From Antitrichia curtipendula (lineage: Eukaryota; Streptophyta; Bryopsida; Hypnales; Leucodontaceae), in the NCBI GenBank assembly GCA_951230915.1, contig OX579641.1:20872254-20936253 (forward strand): DNA of 64,000 nucleotides. The letters are read 5' to 3'. The position numbers and the translations under genes are program-made. A model generated the notes under the pieces. The model was not told the origin of the DNA and searched no databases. It saw only the letters and a program-made list of their open reading frames with translations. Each line of letters opens with the position of its first letter. The stretch's first letter is position 1. Below, one piece after another: positions 25,031 through 35,790 of this stretch.

Positions 25031-26040
25031 TCTTTCACTCTTTGAGCCCTTGACCTTGGGAATTTCCTCCTCCCACTAAAATGGGGGGATTGACTTTCAA
25101 AGTTTGAATTTGTTGAGTTCCTTCCTCCCCCCATGTTTGGACATTAAACAATGCAAATCCTGAGGTTCACGTTCTTCCACTTCCAAGAATTCAATGCGAA
25201 ATTGTAGTTCCTTAGTTTTGAACAACTTACATTGTGATCTCTCCCAAGAGCACTTGTTGTCTTGCTCACATCGTTGTTGACTATGGTTGGTTATATTTTT
25301 TTCCTTCTAATGGGACCAAAAAGCTTGCCTTCCAATTTAAAATTAATCCAAATTTAATGGATGAAAAACATGGATTTTTTGGAAGAACCCCCGACATTTG
25401 TACATTTAATTTTTTTGAATGGAGCCATGTATTGTATCCCCACAAAAACCGAAATAACTTAATTTTAGGCATGGGAAAAAACATGGATTGGTTGGGAGAT
25501 CCCTAGACATTTGTACGTTTAATTTTTTTGAAGAAAGCCTTAGTGTTCACATAGACCTGTTCATAACTTCATCTAATTGTTGAATGAGGGAAGACATGAA
25601 TCTAAAAAAGAAAATGTTGTGTAATAAAAAACTGTAATACTTTTATTGTTTTTTTAGATATCTATGAATTGAAAAATAGAGATGATCACATCACCACAAA
25701 ATGGAAAGAAAAATATATATGTATTTCATACCCATCATACAATACAAAATTTGAAAAACATATGAGGTGGTCACCATACTAATATCTATATATTACCATA
25801 CGTAGTAGAGTATCAATAAGGAAAAAAATAAAAAAATTCTATGAGCCTCTAAAACTATCTAAAGCCTACATGAAGTCTATCTAATCATTATTCATGGGAC
25901 TGCTTGTTGTACCACTAGAGCTTGCTTTGTTGTTGTTTGTCCCCGCTTCCACGATGCAATCTTCATCCGTTTGTACATTCCTATTTGACCTAGGCCTTGA
26001 TGTTCCAATCTTAGTTCTTCAAACCCTTACCATCATGTTT
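25031..26040. other. Intergenic DNA
   Basis: There is a short imperfect direct duplication (ACATTTGTACATTTAATTTT near 25,395 and a related block near 25,508). No gene is recognised, and frames at 25,234-25,506 lack any domain. Confidence 0.45.
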
Positions 26041-26300
26041 TGTTTCATTTTCCTGCACAGGCGTATGAGCGGGGACATTGTCTCAACCAGGCGGAGACGT
26101 TGTGGGAAAACCAAGGTGTGGGTGGGGACGCTATGGTAGTGGGCGCAGACTATCCAGGCATAGGCATTGTCGCCCGGACCAAAAATCATTCCCGCCCGAT
26201 TGCAAAGTCCGCGTCCAATTCAATAGCGTCCATCCAAACCGCCTATGTCTACGCCCCGTCCAACTTACGTCCACAACCTTGGATGGAGGGGGTGTTTGTC
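26041..26300. repeat. GC island related to the GCGTGGAC clusters
   Basis: It holds motifs such as GGCGGAGACG, GGGCGCAGAC, GTCCGCGTCC and ACGTCCACAACC. Overlapping frames on the + strand (26,040-26,333) are best explained by the repeat's low stop content. Confidence 0.4.
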
Positions 26301-26408
26301 AACAATCTTGAAGTAAGAATACTATTAGTATGATTAACATTGCAATGCAATGACACCAAAAAGTTTCATCAATTTATAAAGCTTTATTGAGAAGTTGAGG
26401 GGAAGTCA

Positions 26409-27467
26409 TTAACCCCTAAAGTCTGAAGGTCTTTTTTCATCAAATAACACTCAAAATTGCCATTTCTATTGTAAAGAGCAAATTAATTATTAATTAATTA
26501 AATTTTTGTGCATCTAAACATAGGATTTTGTACTAGACTAATATAATCATGTGCATTAGTGCATACGAATTTTCAAAAAGTTTGACCTTGCAAATTGCTA
26601 GATGTTTCAAAAGAGAAAACAAGTTTTTTTATACTTTTAGTTGCATGACTAGATAATTGGTGACTTTGAATCTTCCTAATTCAAAATTTTTACATTGCAG
26701 ATTTTGAACTAAATTTCTTTTCAATATGATGAATAATTGAGTTGCAAGTCTAGGAAAAAAATTCAAAATACTTGACACTTTGATTGTTAAGTAGAGTAGG
26801 AGGATTGCTATTATGTGAGCCTAGGAGCATGAGCATATGAGCCTAGAAGACTATACACCTATGTTTTAGAAACCTTCCACGATTATAGTATAACTATGAT
26901 ATAGGTGTTCCTATATTATAGGTGTTTACATTAAAATCACTTTCAATGGTTGTAATAGATCTATTTGTATATATGCTCAAAGCTCACATGCTCACAATTT
27001 TAGACTCACATACTAGCATTGTTAGTAAGATTGTTCCAGTAAATGCACTAAACCTTGTGGAGCTAATTATTTGAAAATTGTAGAAATTGATTTAAAAAAA
27101 TTCTAATACATTTATTTTTTAAAGAAGTTTTTTTGAAAACAAGAAGCTCCATAACTTTCACATTACTAGTCTAAATGGAATAAATAAAAGCTCTTTATGT
27201 AGAGAAAAATATAACCTATAGAAAACAAGTTTTTTCGAATTTTTATTTCTAGTTTTTTTGGATTTTTTTTTTCCAATGACCTAAAGTTTGGATTTAGGAT
27301 GGCATAACTTTTGTTTCCAGAAACCAACTAAAAAAACATATATTTCCAATAAGCTAATGTATTTTTCTATCTTCAAAAAAAGTTTCAAAAAATTGAGATT
27401 GTATAAACCTACTTGAAGTCTTGAACCTTCAAGAGTCCCAAGGGAACAATGGGATTTTAGAGTTTAA
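26409..27467 (-). mobile_element. TTAA-family element (1.06 kb)
   Basis: It starts TTAACCCCTAAAGTCTGAAG and ends GGGATTTTAGAGTTTAA. The interior runs in the reverse sense relative to 29,001-29,931 (shared AACACTCAAAATTGCCATTT near the left end). No coding capacity is seen. Confidence 0.6.
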
Positions 27468-29000
27468 TGTTTAGTAAGAATAAATGGATGAAAAACAATA
27501 TAGATGAAAATGTGACACTTAAAATGATGGATGAAATCGTGACACTTTTGCACTTAATAGAATAATTTGCATCAATCTTAACCCATTACAATGCAACCAA
27601 GATATTAAAAAACTTGACCCAACAATTATTACAAGCTTTGAATGAATGGTGTGGAAGTAGAATTTGATAGAACTATCATTTGAATTGCATTAAAAAACAC
27701 TTCAAATAGTCACAATATATTTGGGATTTAATCTTTGGATGATTGAAATAGGTCCAATTGAATAAGATACAAATTATATAAGCCTTGGCAAACTATATCT
27801 ACAAACAAAAATCTTGCAATTAGTACTAGAAAATTGTTGAGCCATTTGTATGATTTTTGTTTGAAATTTTTTCTAATGGAAAATTTCTAGCAAGCCCCAT
27901 TGAAATTGAAAATTTGAAAACCTTATAACTTTTACAATTCTACTCAAAAGCACTTGAGACAAAGCTATACATATTTTATGTAGAGTTTGATGTACAAAGT
28001 CTATTTTCAAAATTTGAAATAGAAATTAGATAGCCAAAATTTGCTAGTAGACTTGTAGAGTTGTAGTAGAGTGTATCCCTCTTTGATTTTTTTGTTTACT
28101 TGCTATATTTGCATTCCCATAATTGCTACATATTTTAAATTTTCCAAATTGATTGGAATTTGCCCCGGAATTTGCTCAAAACAATTGCTTTAGGACAACT
28201 TTGGGAGCGCAAAAAAAGAAAAGCCTACTAAAATGGAGGTAAAATACCTTGGCCTAGGTTTTTTGAAAATTGAGATATTCACTTTTAAAGTCCATTTGGG
28301 TAGAACATCAATAATTGATAGAAATTTAATAATTAATCACTAATATTCTTTGATTATTATTTATTAAATATATATAAAAGATTCACTTTTTAATACATCA
28401 AGACATTGAGTACAATTGAAAAATAAAAATATTTGTCAACTTTCAATCATATAAATTTGAACTATACTACCATTGGTGCATGACACTTTAATTGGCAAAG
28501 GTGTGTCAAAATTGAATTTCCATGTTAGATTTTTAAAGATTTATGTCACCTTATACTAATTACAGGGTGATATGTGGAACTTTTTCTAACAAAAATGACT
28601 TGATTTATGCGAAATTTGACCCTCATGTAGTATGCTAAAAAAGCGTGTGGAAAATGTTTTAAACTATTTGATTGCATAGATTGCAAGATTATAATGTTTG
28701 AATTTAGAATAGGAGAAAATTTTGACCTTGCTCTATAGGGTTAGAATAGCTTGACTCAATTTTGTAGAGAAAGAGGCACTATCCAACTTTAGGATTTGGA
28801 CCTGTCCACTGCTTAGGTACTTATGTTAGTTACTTGAATGCTAATATTTAAAGATAATGGCAATGTCCTAGATAATTACCCCAAATCATCTTACACTAAG
28901 AAGATATCCATAAAACAATGGAATTAGCAAATGTCAATTTCTTGTAAAAGCCATTAGCATACTAGTTTCTTCCTAATACAATAATACTACACAATCTATT
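27468..29000. other. AT-rich intergenic DNA
   Basis: No gene, no clear repeat ends. Confidence 0.5.
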
Positions 29001-29931
29001 TTAACCCCTAAAGTCCTGTTGTCCCCTCAGGGGACAAAATGGATTTTGGATAGGCTCCTACGGTCTCAATATTTTTTGTGATTTTTTGAATTTTTTTGAA
29101 GATAGAGAATCACATTAGCTTTCCAGAAATGTAATTTTTATTTTAGTCGGTGCTTGGGAGCAAAAGTTATGGCACAAAAACCTAAATTTTAGTTCGGCGG
29201 GCAGAAAAAAATCTTCAAAAAAACTTTAAATTAAATTTTTTTTAAATACTTTTCATATGGATTTTTTATTTATTTACATGGGAAGCTTTGATTCATTCCA
29301 TTTGGATTTGTTATGCAAAAGCTATGGTCAATCTTATTTTTTGGGCAATTAGAGCATCTTTTTGAAAAAATAACTTAAAGGATTCATTTCTGAACTCAAT
29401 TTTAACAATTTAAAAAAAATAAAAGTTTCACAAGGTCAAGATTTCTTGCTAGAACAATCTCACCAAGTCACCGTTGAGATTAGTATATTTAAATTCTATC
29501 TTAGAGCTATTAATGATTTAATTTTTCCTTCAATCTTGAACCTACTTCTACTTAACAAATTTTTAATGAGTGAAAACTAAGTGTTTCTTCTTAAATTTTT
29601 TTTCTAGATTTTCAACTCAATTTTTCATCATATAAAATTAGAAATTCAAAATCATTAGAGCAAAAATTTGAAGTTAAAAAGATTCAAAGCCAAAAAATGT
29701 AGTTGAGCAAGGTACAAAAAAACTAGTTTCCTTCACTTTAAACGCAAATATCTTGCAATCTACATGGTCAAAATTTCTGAAATTTCTTACATTCTTACAC
29801 TAGTCTAGTACAAGATCCTATGGTTAAATATGCAAAAAAAACATTAAATTTTTCTTTTTGCTCTTTGCTCTAGAAATGGCAGTTTAGAGTGTTTTTTGAT
29901 GGAAAAATGGCCTTGAGACTTTAGAAATTAA
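29001..29931 (+). mobile_element. TTAA-family element (931 bp)
   Basis: It starts TTAACCCCTAAAGTCC and ends GAGACTTTAGAAATTAA, an inverted terminal pair with substitutions. The length agrees with the 932-bp and 952-bp copies. It adjoins the left edge of duplicated block A. Confidence 0.62.
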
Positions 29932-30253
29932 GATGAATATGAATTTTTATAGTTTTCTTTTTGAGATGACGATGAATATAATTTTACAATTTCTTTGATA
30001 AAACTTTTTGCATATGTTTTAAATCCATTTTCCAAATTCCAACATGTTGACTAGAAAGTCTAAAATGGACATTCAAGTTATAACCTTATAGGGCATATGT
30101 GTTGTATTCTAAAAATTTTGGCAAACAAAACTTCACCTTTTGAAAGTGCTACAATGTTAAAGTCTACATTTTGAAGTTTAAGCGCATTAAAATTGCAATT
30201 AGTGGAGAACTGGGGACATTTACTCTAAATTTTGAGACAACGTACAATAAGTA

Positions 30254-30835
30254 GTAACTCCTAAAGGCCCAAACACCATTTTTTGGCAACATAGTCATTT
30301 TGGAGAACTCACTTCGAGCTGAGTTCTTATTTTTTTTCTTTGAAAATTTTACACCATTTGTGCCTAAGAAGTAGCTCTAAGGCCCAACAATTTCCATAAC
30401 TTTTGACTACATGGTTAAAAATAAAAACTTGATTTTTAAAGAAGTTTTTTAAGCTGCCCGGACTACCCACCAAAGAACGAAAACTACATTTCATGCAATA
30501 AGTTTTTAACCATGTAGTCAAAAGTTATGAAAATTGTTGGGCCTCAGAGCTACTTCTTAGGCACAAATGGTGTGAAATTTTCAAAGAAAATAAATAAGAA
30601 TCCATTTGTAGTGAGTTGCCCAAAATATAGTTGTCACATTGGACAAGTTACTATTCATTTTATGTCTTGTAGGACGAGTTACTATTCATCAAATGTACTT
30701 AAGAGAAGTACATTTGATGAATAGTAACTCGTCCTACAAGACATAAAATGAATAGTAACTTGTCCAATGTGACAACTATGGCCCAAAATGGCTATGTTGT
30801 TTCCAAAAATGATATTTGGTCTTTTAGGGGTTCAA
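30254..30835. mobile_element. Palindromic TTAA-family element with nested MITE
   Basis: Both ends are the same terminus of the family in opposite orientation: GTAACTCCTAAAGGCCC on the left and GGTCTTTTAGGGGTTCAA on the right. The inverted arms include AACTTTTGACTACATGGTTA (30,399) against its reverse complement near 30,510. It carries a 155-bp foldback MITE at 30,626. The matching place in block B (near 55,345-55,360) lacks it. Confidence 0.6.
30626..30780. mobile_element. 155-bp foldback MITE with 8-bp target duplication (hAT-like)
   Basis: Arms of 74 bp pair perfectly around a 5-nt loop, starting ATAGTTGTCACATTGG. GCCCAAAA flanks both sides (30,618-30,625 and 30,781-30,788). An 8-bp duplication fits the hAT superfamily. 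A second copy of the same length is at 49,523. Confidence 0.75.
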
Positions 30836-31448
30836 CAAAGAATCCTAAGGTTGAACTTGTAAAAAATAAATGTTGATGAAGATTTTGACCTTGCTGTGAG
30901 AACAAATATTTTGAAGAGGTTTTGGGCCTCTAAACATGAAAGAACCGCTTCAGGAGTTAAAAAGGAAGTGAAGAGCTTTATTAGGAAAACAAGAAGCTCC
31001 TTAATCAAGCAGGCCGTTCAAGTTTAATCCGGTCTGCAGGAGCACATTCAAACGAAAATAAAACAGAAAGTCTGATGACAACCTCCATACAGGCAGGGTG
31101 CCTCTATTGAATCCATGGGAGACGAAACGACCCCTCTAGTTTGTAGGAACCTCACTCTAAGCGGTCATTAATTAATTACTTAGTAAGTACCATGACCGCC
31201 ATACTACTCAAAACTGGGTTCCAAGAGACTACGGTACCTGCCGCTACTACAAATTAAACGGGAAATTAAGCTAAGTATGCATGATGTACAATTCACTCGA
31301 CTGGAATTAGTTCTTTCAATCATACTGTTGAATTCAGACAAGAGAATACATACGTACGATCCTCCCATCCTCCATCTCCAGCTGAGACCTGAATTGAAAT
31401 GCACTACGTACTCGCACATGCATGCATGCAGCTGAATCAATCGGTTAC

Positions 31449-34400
31449 TCAAGCAATACGGGTAGGATCGGGTTTCCTTATATTGTTGGCTTTCCCAGCC
31501 ATCAGAATTTCAGATTCCGAGTACGTGCTGGGACGGAAATTCGGAATCCTCTTCAACTTCTGCTCTTCCGTTTCCTCGTGATGAAGAAACAGCAATGCTC
31601 GATCGTAAGCCCTTCCAGCTTCCTCCTCGCTCCCAAAGCACCCCAAATAATAAAACACCTTTTCTTCCTCCTTTGAGTAAGTGTACGCAATCTTTGCTTC
31701 GAACAAATTCCGCTTGGTCACCTCAATGACCTTAACTCCCTTCATGGAGCTTTTGCCTTTGGTGAAACAGGCAGAATGTCGACGAAACTGCCACACAAAG
31801 TCCCGGAAGTTCCAATCCTTGTATTCATCCATGAACTCGGCGTGGCGAGACTCATGAAAGTTGAGTCTGGGTACCACCCCTTTGGTCTGCAAGAGTTTGA
31901 GGGCTGTCCTGTCGTGCACATCTTGGGCTTCCTGTTTGGTGAGATAGGAGCCCAGGGAGATCTGCAAGCCTTTCTTGGAGCGGCTTGGGTAGTGAACGCC
32001 TGGAAGCCACAAGTAAGGCTCCCAGATGCCCTTCTTTTCAGAGAAACAAACCCCAACGCTGCCTGATTTGGGGGTCGTGTCGTTTCTACGAGGATGACCC
32101 CCGGGAGCGTTCAGTCCCGATGCCTGAGACTGGGCTCGGTTGTCGGTGTCTTGCGGACCATTCACCTCAGAGGTCGCTGGGATCGACTGGTCTGCAACTA
32201 AGGTAATGGACGTTGCAGTGGTGTCCGTTGGTGGAGGTGGAGGCGTCTGCGACTGGGAAATTATAGGATGTAACTGAAGTTCCAGAGATAAAACAAATCG
32301 ATTAGTGTGATGAACTGAAACATTCAACATGCAGCAACTTAGTCGTCAGCGTGAGATTGATCACGATAGTTACATATGTATGATATTGGTCATTGATCAA
32401 CTAAGTCCATACTGCATCCTCAGGTGTTATGACTTACTTTCCCGAAGCTCAAGTCTGTGCTCATGAACCATATAACTATCTAGTAAGTGCCAGTAAACTA
32501 GTGATTTGAATGACTGTTGTTGTTAAAACATTCTTATAGAGAACTTTCTATTGTAGAAGACTAAGGGTCATGACTACGCGGCATTCTAGATTAAATTGGA
32601 CCAGTGTTCTTTCACGTACTTCAGGAAATCAGTCTTCAATTCAATATGTTCAAGATCGCAATTGCAGGACTGGAAGTATGTGCGCGAAATCCTGGCAAGC
32701 TTATTTTCAATCAAGGCACTGAATGTCATCGTGAAGCCAATTGCCAAGGCTGATCAAATGATTCTACTCATCTACACAAGACTGTAGAGTTCTTGGGATT
32801 GTAAGCCATTCACAAACCCTAAACCCATGAAGCAGCAGCTTCTTAGGTTCCGGGATCAAAGGCGGACGGCGGACCGTGAAATAGTTACTATCGTAAAGCC
32901 CAGTCAACCGACGCGTAATACGTTTTTAGAGCCGCTCACATCCGTGAGATCTCACAGCGACGAATCTCACAGAGATCTCACAGTGAGTTGGCCACCCGGC
33001 ACTTTACCCCGGGAGATGCTCTCTTTGTCGAGCCTCTCCTAATAGGGCGCCCTCGACGTCAGTCGGGCTACGCCCTCCCTCCTGCTCGGGCGTCCTATCA
33101 GGAGAGGCCCTCCTCATTGACCCTCTCCCTTTACATAAGTTCCTATAGTTAATAATATCCATTGGACTATGTTTAGTAGCTTAATTAAGATAATGTGATA
33201 CGCGTCTCTGTTTTTTAGCTTACGGGATGTTTCACTAGGGATCCACATATAGGAAACGATTTCAGATATGATGAACAACCGAGCAATCACTTAAAATATA
33301 TCAGTTCGTGCTGTGGATCGACTAATCAACTTGCCCACAATCATGTGACTCACAGAAAAATTATACTTGCAACTTTCCTAAAAACTTCCAAGATTATTCC
33401 ACACTAGGGAGGAGAATTATCAATGGAAGAGAGTTGAGCAAAACAAATCGGAGGCACAAATATTTCCAGTTGGTAACACTGTAAAGAGAGAATGACCATT
33501 CGAGGACCCTAGATAATCTGCCTCTGCGATGAATTGAACTGAAAGACCTGAAATATGAAATAATTGAAAACGGAGCGCTTGAGGAGCAAGCCTTGAAAAA
33601 CAATCAAAAGCAACACAACCAAGTACTGCGTACTTACCTTGCCGAAAAGGAGGAAGAACCCCGGAGGGACTTTGTACTTCATCTGCCTTCGCGGACCCGG
33701 TATCGGTGACTGGGATGGTTCATTGTTGTCTTCCAAACCACTCACCGCAGACAGAGCTGGGATCGGCTGGTCTCCATCTACGTCCGTGGACGTTGCAGTG
33801 GTGTCCGTTGGTGTGGGTGGAGTTGGAGGCGTCTGCGACTGGGGAATTGGATTCATCTGAAGATCCCGTGACAAAATAAATCAGTTGGATGAACTAAAAC
33901 ACGCAGCAACTTCGTCGTCATTATCAGATTTGGATATAGAATGATCCTGATTCTTAAAAGGGAAATGTGACATGCATAAGATACTGTATTGGTCATTGGC
34001 CAACTAATTCAGGGCTGCATCCTCTAGTGAAAGTGTTCACTGTCCAGAAACTCATTGGGTTGCATCACGATCCACATGTTGAACACTTATTTCAAGTCTT
34101 GGGTGCATTTCTGCACGTTGAGGAGCAAGGTTCGACAAACAATAAGAATCAGCATAGCCAAGAACGCACCTTGCCGGAAAGGCGGATGGATCGCTGGGGA
34201 CTCGAATTCGAATGCATAATTCATTAATTAAGATAATATGATGTGCGACTCTGTTTTCTTAACTTACGGGATGTTTCACGAGGGATTCCACAAACAGCAA
34301 ACGGTTTTAGAGATGATGAGCAAATGAGGAGTCATAAAATACATTAGTCCGTGCTGCGGAGTGCGCACTAACTTGTCCACATCGATCATCTGAAATCCTG

Positions 34401-34787
34401 AAGTTTCCTGAACTATTTTGCACTAGAAAATTCTCTACAAAGTACAAACACACATCTGGCCGTGGTCACAAATTTCCGGAAAGGCAACACTCGAAACCGA
34501 GAAATTGGAAATTCGGGAGCCAGAGATCATGTCCCTCCGCGACAAAGCTCGCCCTAGAGCTTAAAAGAATTATGCTTGTGGATAAAAAAAATGTAATGGA
34601 AATCCATATGCTTAATTCTTCTTTCAAGTCTTGGGCGAATGGGCGTGCTTATGGACGTTGAGGAGCGAGGTTCTACAAACAATCAGAATCAAGACAATCA
34701 AGTACGCACCTTGCCGGAAAGGCGGATGGATCGCACTGGACTGGAATTCGAATGCACCGGCAGCCTCTTCCTTTTTCTCCCGTCCAT
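31449..34787 (-). CDS. Divergent double-AP2-domain protein, copy A (3 exons, 373 aa)
   Basis: Putative nuclear DNA-binding regulator. Exons in transcript order: 34787-34710 (26 aa), 33856-33638 (73 aa), 32273-31449 (274 aa). All junctions are phase 0, with donors GTGCGT and GTAAGT and acceptors CTTCAG. The first exon holds a basic nuclear-localisation-like run (RKRKR). Exon 3 carries a Pro/Thr-rich stretch and then two AP2-type repeats, roughly residues 171-238 (KKGLQISLGSYLTKQEAQDV, ending RLNF) and 277-350 (FEAKIAY, YLGCFGSEEEAGRAYDRALL, ending NFRPSTY). They are joined by a linker like that of ANT/PLETHORA proteins (FVWQFRRHSACFTKGKSSMKGV). Many usual AP2 residues differ, so DNA binding is uncertain. 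The open frame also extends upstream of the chosen ATG, so a longer N-terminus is possible. Confidence 0.75.
32896..33131. mobile_element. GC-rich insertion in an intron of the copy A gene
   Basis: Block B (near 57,314) and the related intron at 58,110 go straight from ACTACCGTAAG or ACTACCATAAG to TTCCTAT, while copy A has about 235 extra bp here. The insert is GC-rich, has GTGAGATCTCAC-type repeats and a 20-bp inverted repeat (33,033-33,052 against 33,088-33,107). The family is not identified, and flanks suggest a short target duplication (CGTAA/CATAA). Confidence 0.55.
34170..34217 (-). other. Duplicate first exon in copy A (16 codons)
   Basis: A shorter near copy of exon 1 of the AP2-like gene: ATGCATTCG opening, the same RSIRLSGK end and the same GTGCGT donor, phase 0. 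It could act as an alternative first exon spliced to 33,856. Block B has no counterpart at this place, so it arose by a local duplication of about 150 bp in copy A or was lost in B. Confidence 0.45.
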
Positions 34788-35280
34788 CTTTTCGTTCAAT
34801 AAATTCTCCCTGCTTCCGAAAAAGTCAACAAGGACTATGGAATGAACACACAATCACACGATTGTGCAATGATCTAATCACAGCTACGAAGATTCAGTCT
34901 AGCCTACACAAAAAGCAAGTCGACTAAGCATCATGGATATTAATTAAAATGCTTTAATATCATTAAAGCTAGACGCAATTGCTTAGCCCTAAGTTAAGGT
35001 GGAACTTAAGCTTTGCTGGAGGCTTTGAACGGTCAGACTCATGAAAAACTAATAGAACACACAAGCAACGATCAGTTTGCGATTAGCGGCTGTACAACTC
35101 GTTGACAACAAATTAGCTGTTCAGCTACACTACGCCTAAAGCGCAGTGTTGCGATTCCGATCGAACTATAATCTCATTGACAATGCCTCAATCATGTTGT
35201 AACTAAGGTAAAAAGAAAATTAAAGCACGATATAAAGTCAGCTCAAGCTCCATTACATTGCAAAAAGATTGCATCACGAA

Positions 35281-35790
35281 AAGAATGCACATCGACCCTC
35301 TCCCAAAAGACCCAAATCAGAGGCTCTGGAGCTGGGAAGACGGCTCGGAGTCTCCGACACAAGGTTTCATAAGAGGACTCCGTCGTCTTTCATCCAGCAG
35401 GTAATTATGCAGAAACTTTAACTTGGTGATCCATGATCCAGCAACCAATTGCAACGAGCAGATAGACGAAAGTAGAGCACAAAATTACAAAGAACAAGCC
35501 AAATCCAGTAGGCATGTACAGTCGGTACTCACATGGAAAAGGTAGCCTTCCACCTCCAAACACAAGTACACAACAGCACCAAGTTCAACGAAAAGAGAGC
35601 AAACTGAAGAGATTGATGAGCAAGTGATTTGCGAAGAGGCGAGGCGGGCTTTTAATGGTGACGTAGTGACCTTATTGTCGAGACGATCCATGGTCTCATC
35701 CATACTTCTGAGCCGCTCATGGTTTGAGTATCCTGAGTAATAGCGCGGCACAGAGCGAACCCTACTACCGTGACTTGGAATCAAGAATTA
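35281..35790 (-). other. Possible upstream exons of the AP2-like gene or a separate small gene, copy A
   Basis: A short frame (MDETMDRLDNK, 35,703-35,671) ends at a GT and is preserved in block B. A second segment near 35,450-35,560 can encode a hydrophobic stretch (GFGLFFVILCSTFV) in both copies, but small indels shift frames around it. It could be a leader exon set or an eroded small membrane protein. No firm model. Confidence 0.25.

Noticed and set aside
26040..26333. Overlapping + strand frames in the GC island.
   Set aside because: The island is made of GCGTGGAC-type repeats with few stops. No domain or splice signal supports a gene.
31776..32206. Plus-strand frames within the AP2-like exon 3 (also at 56,345-56,700).
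   Set aside because: They are antisense shadows. The minus frame shows the AP2 pattern and conserved splice sites in both copies.
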